Positions 54,144 through 62,526 of a stretch of 64,000 nucleotides of DNA are shown in pieces. Under the pieces are notes generated by a model. It was not told the origin of the DNA and made no database searches. It was given only the letters and a program-made list of their open reading frames with translations. Position 1 is the stretch's first letter. Each line of letters starts with the position of its first letter. The position numbers were made by a program, and so were the translations under genes. The stretch is from Granulosicoccus sp964449565 (GTDB taxonomy: Bacteria; Pseudomonadota; Gammaproteobacteria; Granulosicoccales; Granulosicoccaceae), in the NCBI GenBank assembly GCA_964449565.1, contig CAYUZB010000002.1, positions 36,719 to 100,718 on the forward strand, written 5' to 3'.

Positions 54144-56075
54144 TCAGCCCTCCACCGTCGCATCTGCTGCACTGCGCAGCGCGACCTCGTTCTTTAACAT
54201 CAAATTCAAGTCTTCCAGTTTAATGACGCCGAGATCCTTGCCATCACGAGTACGCACTGCCAGCGAGTCACTTTCGACCTCTCGATCGCCTGCGACCAGC
54301 AGGTAAGGCACGCGCTGCAAGGTCCACTCACGGATTTTGAAGCCAATCTTCTCGTTCCGCAAATCTGTCTCGACACGTAACCCACTATTTTGCAACACTT
54401 TCGCCGCTTCCACAACGAAAGATGACTGCTTATCCGTAATATTCATGACAACCACTTGTGTCGGCGCAAGCCATAATGGCAGCTTGCCCTCGAAATTCTC
54501 GATCAGGATCCCGATAAATCGCTCAAAAGAGCCCAAAATTGCCCGGTGTAGCATGACGGGAACCTGACGCTCGCCGGTCTCATCGACGTAACTGGCGTCG
54601 AGTCGCCCCGGCATGGAGAAATCCACCTGCATGGTGCCGCACTGCCAGACTCGGCCAATACAGTCTTTCAGGGAAAATTCGATCTTCGGTCCGTAGAAAG
54701 CGCCCTCACCCGGCAGCTCTTCCCACGGCAACCCCTTGGCGTCCAGCGCATCAGCCAGCGCTTTTTCCGATTTGTCCCAGGCTTCATCGCTGCCCACCCG
54801 ATTAGGTGGACGTGTCGACAAACGGTAGATCACGTCGGTAAAGCCAAAATCGTCATAGACCTTATGCAGAAAATCGATAAAACGTGACACTTCCTCCTGA
54901 ATCTGAGATTCGGTACAGAAGATATGTCCGTCATCCTGAGTAAAAGCCCGTACCCGCATGATGCCGTGCAGAGCGCCCGACATCTCATTGCGATGACAGG
55001 AGCCGAACTCGGCAAGACGCAAGGGCAGATCCCGATAACTTTTCAGCCCTTGATTGAACACCTGTACATGACAGGGGCAATTCATCGGTTTGACCGCGTA
55101 CTGCCGATCATCCGTTTCGACGGTAAACATGTCGTCACCGAATTTATCGGCGTGACCGCTACGCTCCCACAAAGAGAAATCGACCACCTGAGGCGTCTTG
55201 ATTTCCTCATAGCCTTCATCGAGTTGCACCGAACGCATATAACTTTCAACCGCACGGTAAACCGCCCAGCCTTTCGGGTGCCAAAACACCATGCCCGGCG
55301 CTTCGTCCTGCAGGTGAAAGAGGTCAAGCTGCTTGCCGATGCGACGATGGTCTCGTTTCTCCGCTTCGGCCAGGTTGTGCAGATACGTCTTGAGCTCTTT
55401 GGGCTGTGCAAATGCAGTACCGTAGATGCGCTGCAACATGACGTTGTTTGAATCACCACGCCAGTAAGCGCCTGCGAGCTTGGTCAGTTTGAAGGCTTTC
55501 AGGTGTTTCGTGTTAGGCACATGTGGGCCACGACAAAGATCGGTGAAATCACCTTGCTGGTACAGCGACAGCGTTTCATCGGACGGGATATCGGCAATGA
55601 TTTCCGCTTTGTAGTCTTCACCGAGCGATTTGAAAAAGCTGACAGCTTCATCGCGTGGCAGCGTAGAACGTTCCAGCGGAATAGCCTGCTCGACCAGCTC
55701 CGCCATGCGCGCCTCGATGAGCGTTAGATCTTCCGGTGTAAAGGCTCGCTCGAAGGCGAAGTCATAAAAGAAACCTTCCTCAATCACCGGCCCAATGGTG
55801 ACCTGTGCTGTCGGAAACAGCTGCTTGACCGCTTGTGCCAGTAAATGAGCTGTTGAATGACGCAATAAGGGCAAGGCTTCGTCACTTTTGGTCGTTACCA
55901 CGGCCAGGGAAGCATCGTCTGACATGGTATGACTGGCGTCGACCAAGGTACCGTCGACAACACCAGCGAGTGTCGCCTTGGCGAGCCCCGGGCCAATATC
56001 GGCGGCGACATCGAGCACGGAAACAGGATTGGGATATTGACGGCTGGAGCCGTCCGGCAAAGTAATTGTTGGCAT
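54144..56075 (-). CDS. thrS: Threonyl-tRNA synthetase
   Basis: 643 residues, as in E. coli. TGS-like N-terminal domain (1-61), the editing domain with RHSTAHLLAQAVKQLFP (zinc/editing histidines) and the class II core with KPMNCPCHVQVFNQG (zinc cysteine), FGSCHRNEMSGALHG (motif 2) and HRAILGSFERFIGI (motif 3), then the C-terminal anticodon domain. It is the first gene of the thrS-infC-rpmI-rplT-pheST-ihfA block. Two repeated hairpins in its leader may regulate it. Confidence 0.97.
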   Translation of the reverse strand: MPTITLPDGSSRQYPNPVSVLDVAADIGPGLAKATLAGVVDGTLVDASHTMSDDASLAVVTTKSDEALPLLRHSTAHLLAQAVKQLFPTAQVTIGPVIEEGFFYDFAFERAFTPEDLTLIEARMAELVEQAIPLERSTLPRDEAVSFFKSLGEDYKAEIIADIPSDETLSLYQQGDFTDLCRGPHVPNTKHLKAFKLTKLAGAYWRGDSNNVMLQRIYGTAFAQPKELKTYLHNLAEAEKRDHRRIGKQLDLFHLQDEAPGMVFWHPKGWAVYRAVESYMRSVQLDEGYEEIKTPQVVDFSLWERSGHADKFGDDMFTVETDDRQYAVKPMNCPCHVQVFNQGLKSYRDLPLRLAEFGSCHRNEMSGALHGIMRVRAFTQDDGHIFCTESQIQEEVSRFIDFLHKVYDDFGFTDVIYRLSTRPPNRVGSDEAWDKSEKALADALDAKGLPWEELPGEGAFYGPKIEFSLKDCIGRVWQCGTMQVDFSMPGRLDASYVDETGERQVPVMLHRAILGSFERFIGILIENFEGKLPLWLAPTQVVVMNITDKQSSFVVEAAKVLQNSGLRVETDLRNEKIGFKIREWTLQRVPYLLVAGDREVESDSLAVRTRDGKDLGVIKLEDLNLMLKNEVALRSAADATVEG

Positions 56076-56087
56076 TGTTCTCGATCT

Positions 56088-56153
56088 CAGTGGTGACCCC
56101 TACGCCAGGCCACATGTAAATTGTCAGTGGTGACCGCTACGCGAGGCCACTTG
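56088..56153 (-). repeat. Two near-identical 29-base hairpin repeats in the thrS leader
   Basis: Copies at 56125-56153 and 56088-56116 differ at three of 29 positions. On the thrS mRNA each begins GTGGCCT and ends GGTCACCACT, so GTGG pairs with CCAC and CC with GG, leaving a loop containing GCGTAG. The proximal copy ends 12 bases before the thrS ATG. In E. coli ThrRS represses its own translation by binding two anticodon-arm-like hairpins just upstream of thrS that carry a CGU loop. These repeats have CGU in both loops, so a similar operator is plausible but unproven. Confidence 0.6.
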
Positions 56154-56305
56154 GATCAGTTGAAAGAATTCCCGAAGTTTATACCGAATTGAAGCAACGA
56201 CCGGACCGAAATCACTCACAAGCCGATGCCTGAAGCCCGTTGAGTTAAAATTGTAGACGATTGTTGACCGCAGGCACATGCTTCCTTACACTTGTCGCCA
56301 ACGGC

Positions 56306-56382
56306 AGGCGCGTAGCTCAGTTGGTTAGAGCATCACCTTGACATGGTGGGGGTCGTTGGTTCGAATCCAATCGCGCCTACCA
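56306..56382 (+). tRNA. tRNA-Val (GAC)
   Basis: 77 bases with encoded CCA. Acceptor AGGCGCG pairs with CGCGCCT; D-arm AGCTCAGTTGGTTAGAGC, anticodon arm CACCTTGACATGGTG (anticodon GAC) and T-loop TTCGAAT are standard. Confidence 0.97.
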
Positions 56383-56423
56383 ATTTCCTCTTACTTGAAT
56401 TTCCTGAACTCCAGGCAGCGCGC

Positions 56424-57815
56424 GTGTCCCTTTCCGAATTGACTGCAGTTTCACCTGTGGATGGGCGCTATGCCGCCCGCACAGCCGCCTTACGTGATTG
56501 TTTCAGTGAATACGCGCTGATCCGAGAACGCGTACGGGTAGAAATCCACTGGCTACTCGCCCTCGCCGACGAAGCGGGCATTGCCGAATTTTCGATCGAG
56601 GATGCTGCAGCGCGCAAAGGCCTTGTCGAATTGGGTGCCACGTTCTCAACTGAGGACGCAGCAAGGGTCAAGGAAATCGAAGCGACCACCAATCACGATG
56701 TCAAGGCGGTTGAGTATTTCATCAAGGAACGATTAAAAGCCTGGCCTTCCCTGGATGCTCAGAACGAGTTCGTGCACTTTGCCTGCACCTCGGAAGATAT
56801 CAATAATCTGAGCTATGCCTGCATGCTGTCGCGTTATCGCTCAGAGATTTTGCTGCCATCCACTGAGCGATTGATCGAAACACTGACATCCTTTGCGCAT
56901 GAGCATGCTGGCGTTCCGATGCTCAGTCGAACACATGGCCAGACAGCCAGCCCAACGACACTCGGCAAGGAATTCGCCAATGTGGTTTATCGATTGCAGC
57001 GGCAACAAAACGCGATACGCAAGATACCGATGCTCGGCAAGATCAATGGCGCGGTTGGAAATTTTAACGCGCATGTCTGCGCCTACCCTGATCTTGACTG
57101 GCCCGATTTTTCCGAGCGTGTTGTCAACAGCCTCGGCCTGACATTCAATCCCTATACGACACAAATAGAACCGCACGACTGCGTCGCTGAACTATTCGAT
57201 GCTGTCGCCAGATTCAACGTAACCCTAATTGATCTGTGTCGTGATGTATGGGGCTATATCTCGCTGGGCTACCTGAGCCAGAAGACCATTGCGGGTGAAG
57301 TCGGCTCATCGACCATGCCACACAAGGTCAACCCGATTGATTTTGAAAATGCCGAAGGCAATCTTGGCCTGGCCAATGCAGTGTTCGATCATTTAAGTCG
57401 CAAGCTGCCCATCTCCCGCTGGCAACGCGATCTGACCGACTCAACCGCTTTACGCAATCTCGGTGTCGGCGCCGCGTATACCGAAATTGCAATGGCATCA
57501 CTCGGCAAAGGCCTCGGCAAACTCGGTGTTAACCAGACAGCCTTGTCAAAAGATCTTGAAAACGCCTGGGAAGTGCTCGCAGAACCCATTCAGACTGTCA
57601 TGCGTAAACATGCCGTACCCGATGCCTATGAAGCGCTCAAGTCATTGACCCGCGGGCAAGGGATTACCCGCGAAGCAATCAAGGATTTCATTGAAACACT
57701 CGAGATACCCGAGGTTGATAAAAAGCGACTGGCCGAGCTGACACCAGAAACCTATATTGGCCTGGCAACACGTCTGACACTTGATCTTGGCAAGCACTTG
57801 TCAGACGACATCTAA
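56424..57815 (+). CDS. purB: Adenylosuccinate lyase
   Basis: 463 residues from GTG 56424. An ATG at 56343 would lie inside tRNA-Val and is rejected. It catalyses two steps in purine synthesis (SAICAR to AICAR, and adenylosuccinate to AMP). TAVSPVDGRYAARTAALR opens the protein, and GEVGSSTMPHKVNPIDFENA is the lyase signature with the catalytic serine loop. NHDVKAVEYFIKE and SRTHGQTASPTTLGKE hold active-site histidines. It lies 14 bases upstream of the cupin gene. Confidence 0.96.
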   Translation: MSLSELTAVSPVDGRYAARTAALRDCFSEYALIRERVRVEIHWLLALADEAGIAEFSIEDAAARKGLVELGATFSTEDAARVKEIEATTNHDVKAVEYFIKERLKAWPSLDAQNEFVHFACTSEDINNLSYACMLSRYRSEILLPSTERLIETLTSFAHEHAGVPMLSRTHGQTASPTTLGKEFANVVYRLQRQQNAIRKIPMLGKINGAVGNFNAHVCAYPDLDWPDFSERVVNSLGLTFNPYTTQIEPHDCVAELFDAVARFNVTLIDLCRDVWGYISLGYLSQKTIAGEVGSSTMPHKVNPIDFENAEGNLGLANAVFDHLSRKLPISRWQRDLTDSTALRNLGVGAAYTEIAMASLGKGLGKLGVNQTALSKDLENAWEVLAEPIQTVMRKHAVPDAYEALKSLTRGQGITREAIKDFIETLEIPEVDKKRLAELTPETYIGLATRLTLDLGKHLSDDI

Positions 57816-57829
57816 ACACAGACGTCAGC

Positions 57830-58852
57830 ATGTTGGACTTGCCTTCAAGCTGTGTGTTTCCCGATGGCCTTGATGCTGCCGGATTTTTAAGAAAGTACTG
57901 GCAACAGTCCGCGCTGCTGATGCCACAGGCATTCCCCGATTTCGATACACCATTACCGGCTGACGAACTGGCCGGTTTATCGTTGGAGCCCGGCACAACA
58001 CCACGCTTGATCACAAAGGATACAGCGGGCGAATTCCGACTCGAATACGGACCGTTTGAAGAAGATCGTTTCTCTACACTCGGCACCCGAGACTGGTCAC
58101 TACTGGTAACCGATGTTGAAAAGCATCTGCCAGAGTTGCGCAGCATATTGTTAGCATTCGCCTTCCTGCCGAGTTGGCGTATTGATGATGTGATGGTCAG
58201 TTACGCAGCCGAAGGTGCGTCGGTCGGTGCCCATGTGGATGACTACGATGTCTTTCTATTACAAGCAAGTGGCGAGCGCCGCTGGTTGATCGAAGACAAG
58301 GTCCGTGATCATGTACAAAGCACGCAAGGAGACTTGCGCCTGGTTGAAGATTTCTCACCATCACAAGACCTGATACTGTCACCGGGCGACATGTTGTACT
58401 TACCACCAGGCATTGCTCATCACGGTATCGCGGTCGGTAACAATTGCACCACTTGGTCCATAGGCTTTCGTGCGCCCGCCAAGGATGAACTGGTACTAAA
58501 ACTGTCAGAGCTTATTGCCCAGCGAATTACAGAAGCAGGCAATGTCGAGCGTTATCGTGATCCACCATTATCACCCGCGATTAACGGTGAAATCGATGAT
58601 GCAGCAATAAAGCAATTCAAGTCGCTATGGAGTCGTGCAACAAATTTTTCAGCTAATGAATTCGCTCATCTTGTTGGTACTTTGTTAACGCAAGATGGCA
58701 GTATAAATCGACACGANNNNNNNNNNNNNNNNNNNNNNNNNNNNNNNNNNNNNNNNNNNNNNNNNNNNNNNNNNNNNNNNNNNNNNNNNNNNNNNNNNNN
58801 NNNNNNNNNNNNNNNNTTGTATCGTTCGAAAGACTGTTCCAGTCTCCAATAG
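57830..58852 (+). CDS. Cupin-like ribosomal oxygenase (RoxA/YcfD-like), C-terminus interrupted by an assembly gap
   Basis: Sequence before the gap encodes 295 residues. WQQSALLMPQAFP at the N-terminus and the JmjC iron site HVDDYDVFLLQ plus AHHGIAVG (HxD...H) match YcfD/RoxA, which hydroxylates an arginine of ribosomal protein L16 in E. coli. The C-terminal winged-helix region is cut by 100 Ns (58717-58816). After the gap three frames are possible: one ends at 58852, another (VSFERLFQSPIDLNIDVL) at about 58896. The family is near 370-390 residues, so about 60 residues may be missing. Linked to purB (14 bases). Confidence 0.85.
   Translation: MLDLPSSCVFPDGLDAAGFLRKYWQQSALLMPQAFPDFDTPLPADELAGLSLEPGTTPRLITKDTAGEFRLEYGPFEEDRFSTLGTRDWSLLVTDVEKHLPELRSILLAFAFLPSWRIDDVMVSYAAEGASVGAHVDDYDVFLLQASGERRWLIEDKVRDHVQSTQGDLRLVEDFSPSQDLILSPGDMLYLPPGIAHHGIAVGNNCTTWSIGFRAPAKDELVLKLSELIAQRITEAGNVERYRDPPLSPAINGEIDDAAIKQFKSLWSRATNFSANEFAHLVGTLLTQDGSINRHXXXXXXXXXXXXXXXXXXXXXXXXXXXXXXXXXXLYRSKDCSSLQ
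58717..58816. other. Assembly gap (100 N) in the cupin gene
   Basis: Run of 100 unknown bases. The flanking sequence is not repeated. The true size is unknown, so the downstream reading frame of the cupin gene cannot be fixed. Confidence 0.98.
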
Positions 58853-58854
58853 AT

Positions 58855-59316
58855 TTAAACATCGACGTGCTGGCGCCACTTCCCTTCACGAAATGCTAAC
58901 AGGGCCTTACGTGCCGTACCATCATTGACTCCTTCACCGTTATGTCTGAATCCATTGGTCAAAAATTGATGAAAACCCTCTAGGTTCTCGGCGCCACTTT
59001 GTTTTGATCGATAAAAACCCATTGACCACCCATGAAAATCCCTTTGCCGAGAATCGCCTTTGAACAAAATGCGCGTTTCAGTATGCCGGGTGTCCTTTCC
59101 TATCTTCTGATAAATTTTTTCGACCTGCTCTTTCGGACCTTCAAGCGCTTGAATAAACGAACCCTCGTGGTACAACAACATCCCGGATACGTTCACCTTC
59201 TCGTTGTTTGAACGCGCTTTTATCAAAAGCGCTTCTAATTCTTCTTCTGTGAAATCATGGTTGGCCGCACTGATATACAGCAGTTGGAATGTAGGCTCTG
59301 CTTCCGGCTTATCCAT
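58855..59316 (-). CDS. BLUF-domain blue-light sensor
   Basis: 153 residues from ATG 59316; a GTG at 59349 would add eleven. The BLUF domain covers about 10-105. Tyr14, Asn38 and Gln56 keep exactly the spacing of Tyr21, Asn45 and Gln63 in AppA, and Trp97 and Met99 match Trp104 and Met106, so flavin-based light sensing should work. The C-terminal 50 residues are a short helical extension without an enzymatic domain, so it probably acts through a separate partner. No partner is evident here. It converges with the cupin gene. Confidence 0.93.
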   Translation of the reverse strand: MDKPEAEPTFQLLYISAANHDFTEEELEALLIKARSNNEKVNVSGMLLYHEGSFIQALEGPKEQVEKIYQKIGKDTRHTETRILFKGDSRQRDFHGWSMGFYRSKQSGAENLEGFHQFLTNGFRHNGEGVNDGTARKALLAFREGKWRQHVDV

Positions 59317-59574
59317 CGTTTCCGCGGCTAGTGTCACGTCTATTCTCACAAGGCAGTTATCCGTGCATTGGATAACGACTGTTCGAATAACAAATTTATA
59401 GGCCAGATCAATTAAAGCGGTGTGTTACGGTTACTTGTGAGGATTGGGCATCAAAGCAATGCTAGAGCCGTGTGGATTGGCCCGCATAGGACCATTGCAA
59501 TGGCATATCTCGTCCGTAAATTTTCGGATTCTCTAAGATGTTCTAGAGAACACTAAGCCGCCTAAAAAACGGAT

Positions 59575-60258
59575 TCAATCATCGAAAAAGTCCGCATGTT
59601 CCTCGCGTATGGCGTCAATAGTGGCATCCAGTCGGGATAAATGAAGCATGCCGGCTTTTGCGGCACCGTCTTCGTCATTAGCCGAGATCAGTTGAGCAAT
59701 CTGACTATGATCATCCAGCAACTGCTCCAAGCGTTCGTCACGTGCCAAACCTAATACGCAAAGTCGATCAACCTTGGCTTTTTCCCGGGCAATGACATCT
59801 GCAGCAAATTCCGTCTCCGCGACCGTACAAATTGTTTGATGGAATTCGTAGTCCAACGAGCGAAAACGATCATAGCTATTTTCTTTTACTGCAGACTCTT
59901 GTTCTGCAAGCCGAGATTGCAGCAATTCCCTCCCGTCCTTTGTACAGCGCCTTGCCGCGCAGCGCAGCACTTCGGCTTCAACCGCGGCCCGAACAAATCT
60001 GGCTGTGGTAATCGCAGCCGAAGAGAACCGTTTGACCTCGGTTGCCTTTTGCGGCCGAATCAGTAGCAAATCACGGTTTTCAAGCCGACCAAATGCATCA
60101 CGGACAGGTTGACGTGAAATCCCGAACAGCCCTGCTATTTCGGCTTCTGAAATCTTGGTACCCGGCAGCAACCGCATGGATGTTATTTCGTCATAGAGAT
60201 AGTCGAACACCGTATCAACGCCGGTGCGACGCTCACGTATTTTCAGATTTCGCGCCAT
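59575..60258 (-). CDS. GntR-family regulator, FCD type
   Basis: 227 residues. The N-terminal winged helix (EAEIAGLFGISRQPVRDAFG with RLENRDLLLIRPQKATEV) is followed by the helical FCD effector domain (about 85-215). FCD regulators usually respond to small carboxylic or sugar acids. In this region the SDR and KdgF-like genes suggest a uronate-derived ligand. That link is inferred from proximity only. Confidence 0.92.
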   Translation of the reverse strand: MARNLKIRERRTGVDTVFDYLYDEITSMRLLPGTKISEAEIAGLFGISRQPVRDAFGRLENRDLLLIRPQKATEVKRFSSAAITTARFVRAAVEAEVLRCAARRCTKDGRELLQSRLAEQESAVKENSYDRFRSLDYEFHQTICTVAETEFAADVIAREKAKVDRLCVLGLARDERLEQLLDDHSQIAQLISANDEDGAAKAGMLHLSRLDATIDAIREEHADFFDD

Positions 60259-60312
60259 GACTCAACATTCCCTTAAATTAAAAACAGATATGAACAACAG
60301 TTCGGTAGATCA

Positions 60313-60756
60313 TCACTCACCAATTGAGGCATCTTTCAACGTAGTCAGATGTAAGCTTAAGCATTCATCAGTTTCGCGATCATTGGTCAACATATCCTTA
60401 AAGTCTTCGTGGAACTCAACACCCGCTTCCTCGCACAGCTCAACATCTAAATGCCGAATCTTCGGGAACTTGCAATGATCTGTTACTGAAAAATGAACAT
60501 CTACCTTTGTATTTATCCTTCCAGATGCATGAACCGTGGGTAATAAAGTCATAGGTCGATCAGATGCGGCAGCAGCTAATAGTCTCGCCAAAGCTCTCGC
60601 GACGTACAAACACACTTCCTCCAATCCAGTCAAACCATTGTACGTCTTGATCTGAAAATTCACCCTGCGAAATACGTACATACAGACATCCATGATTTTA
60701 GCCAATGTAACGCCTCGAATACTGGCAGGAGCGACTTTGACATCAATAATATTCAT
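60313..60756 (-). CDS. Orphan ORF of unknown function
   Basis: 147 residues, no recognised domain, no ribosome binding site. It is rich in His, Cys and Asp in its C-terminal half (VDVHFSVTDHCKFPKIRHLD, ELCEEAGVEFHEDF). The sequence has a plausible protein composition but no support from neighbours. It could be a genuine lineage-specific gene or a chance frame. Confidence 0.4.
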   Translation of the reverse strand: MNIIDVKVAPASIRGVTLAKIMDVCMYVFRRVNFQIKTYNGLTGLEEVCLYVARALARLLAAAASDRPMTLLPTVHASGRINTKVDVHFSVTDHCKFPKIRHLDVELCEEAGVEFHEDFKDMLTNDRETDECLSLHLTTLKDASIGE

Positions 60757-61371
60757 GGCACAGATAGTTTTCAGCCTGCGAATAAATTCATTTGCACGTT
60801 GAGAAATACTAGTATACCATTTGCTCTAGCAAAGCCAAAATGCTGGGAAATCAACAATCTCAATACCGGGGAAACACGGTAAATCGCTACGCGTCGCTGA
60901 CCGAGGCAATTTTGTGAGCTGATCGATCCATCTCATCCCTTGATGTTTTGCGAAGATATCTATGCCTTGCATTGAGCTCGAGAGCTTCGTGAAGTTATGT
61001 GGTGGCCTGGTCGTCCTGATAATTGATCCCGCGATGGATGCAAAGAAATTTATGGTTCGTATTGGCACTTTGGCACGTCGAAAATTCACAGTCCAGTCGA
61101 GAGTTAAAGGTTCCCTGCCATGAATCAGTTAATTGGGAAAATCGCTAGCGTATCCGGCGGTTGGGAAATGAAAACGCCATCGACGATATCATCCTGGACC
61201 TATTACTGATTCACTGGGTATAAAGAAAGTCAACCGAAATTCATCTGCGGCTGATAGGAAACTTCTTTAGTTGCATGCCACAAACATGATGATCTGTGGC
61301 GACGTCTCGGCAGTCTGTCATTACCTACCAATATTGAAAGTTATCAAGATTTAAACCAAGGAAATTTTAGT
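60757..61371. other. Intergenic region with possible gene remnants
   Basis: About 615 bases before the SDR gene. A plus-strand stretch near 60960-61120 reads as an open frame (for example VVLIIDPAMDAKKFMVRIG) interrupted by stops, and a minus-strand ORF of 87 codons overlaps it. These could be remains of a decayed gene. No family was recognised. Confidence 0.35.
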
Positions 61372-62115
61372 ATGAGTTTGAAAAATATGAGCGCGATTGT
61401 CACTGGCGCCGGACGCGATATCGGTCGCGCCTGTGCGCTTAGACTGGCAGCAGAAGGTGCCAATGTTGCGCTGAGCTATCACTCGAGTAGCGAGGGTGCA
61501 GAAAGCGCGGTAGCTGAAATTAAAAAGATCGGCGGCAATGCAATTGCCGTAAAAGCGGACCTCAACAATCCAGCTGAAGTTGAGTCACTGGTCAAGAGCA
61601 CAGTCGATGCATTCGGTTCAGTGAACATCCTGGTCAACAATACCGGAGGCTTGGTAGCACGAAAAACAATCGCAGAAATGTCTCTTGAACATTGGAACCA
61701 AGTCATGTCCCTGAACGCGACCAGCAGCTTCCTGATGATCAAGGCCTGTTTACCGTTTATGAAAAAGGGTTCGATAATTAATCTCGCATCTCAGGCGGGC
61801 CGTGACGGTGGCGGACCCGGCTCGATTGCCTATGCTGCATCCAAGGGTGCTGTCATGACCATGACCAGGGGAATGGCCAAGGAACTAGGACCCGACATTA
61901 GAGTGAACGCGATCTGCCCGGGAATGGTCGACACTGATTTTCACAATGTATTTACCAAACCTGAAGTGCGAACACATGTAGCAAATGCATCACCGGTAAA
62001 ACGCGAAGGCGTACCCGATGATATTGCCAATCTGGTTTACTTTCTGGCCAGTGAGCAATCGGAATTCATCACAGGTGCAAACTACGATATCAACGGTGGA
62101 ATGGTATTCAGTTAA
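61372..62115 (+). CDS. SDR-family NAD(P)-dependent oxidoreductase
   Basis: 247 residues, classical SDR. Cofactor loop VTGAGRDIGRA (TGxxxGxG), NAG-equivalent LVNNTGG, catalytic Ser in NLASQAGR, Tyr and Lys in YAASKGAV. The expected ending FITGANYDINGGMV is present. Good ribosome binding site AAGGA before ATG 61372. It sits opposite the KdgF-like gene. In alginate and pectin pathways, KdgF precedes a reductase of this family that acts on 4-deoxy-uronates, so that role is plausible, but the sequence alone does not distinguish it from other SDRs. Confidence 0.93.
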   Translation: MSLKNMSAIVTGAGRDIGRACALRLAAEGANVALSYHSSSEGAESAVAEIKKIGGNAIAVKADLNNPAEVESLVKSTVDAFGSVNILVNNTGGLVARKTIAEMSLEHWNQVMSLNATSSFLMIKACLPFMKKGSIINLASQAGRDGGGPGSIAYAASKGAVMTMTRGMAKELGPDIRVNAICPGMVDTDFHNVFTKPEVRTHVANASPVKREGVPDDIANLVYFLASEQSEFITGANYDINGGMVFS

Positions 62116-62214
62116 TTTGACCGGCATGTCCTGGCTCGCGATGCTCAATGAAAAGGAGTTCCAAAGCGAGCCAGGCAACGAATTGGTTTTCTACACTCGC
62201 TTTACTCTTAATAA

Positions 62215-62526
62215 TCAGAGGAAGTCGTCACGACGTGGTGTGAAGCTATCTATCAAGGTACCAGGCTCAAGACAGACGCAACCGTGAACCGCATTGCTCG
62301 GTATGACGAAACTGTCTCCAGAACTTACTTCAAATTTTTCACCATCAATGGAGAACTCAAATCGCCCGGACCGAACAAAGGTAGATTGGATATGCGGATG
62401 ATTGTGCAGTTTTCCCTCAGCTCCCTGATCACTGAAATTAAACGCGACCACCATCAGATCAGGATGATCTGCAAGCACCTGACGGGTTACACCTGGATCC
62501 GCATCGACTACTGGAAATTCGTTCAT
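62215..62526 (-). CDS. KdgF-like cupin (unsaturated uronate processing)
   Basis: 103 residues from ATG 62526, with AAGG nearby as ribosome binding site; the longer frame is not needed. It is a single cupin domain: VAFNFSDQGAEGKLHNHPHI is followed by STFVRSGRFEFSIDGEKFEV, then GDSFVIPSNAVHGCVCLEPG and TLIDSFTPRRDDFL. These match KdgF, which speeds the conversion of unsaturated uronates from alginate and pectin into linear ketouronates. Metal-binding histidines in HNHPH and in AVHG are present. It is convergent with the SDR gene. Confidence 0.85.
   Translation of the reverse strand: MNEFPVVDADPGVTRQVLADHPDLMVVAFNFSDQGAEGKLHNHPHIQSTFVRSGRFEFSIDGEKFEVSSGDSFVIPSNAVHGCVCLEPGTLIDSFTPRRDDFL

Noticed and set aside
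56343..56423. N-terminal extension of purB starting in tRNA-Val
   Set aside because: It would begin inside the tRNA and is not homologous to PurB. GTG 56424 gives the normal N-terminus.
59529..59550. Inverted repeat TTCTCTA/TAGAGAA as a GntR operator
   Set aside because: It lies downstream of the regulator gene, not at its promoter or that of a target. Stem is short and could be chance.
60826..61089. Minus-strand ORF of 87 codons as a possible transposase fragment
   Set aside because: No motif recognised, and it overlaps a different broken frame on the other strand.
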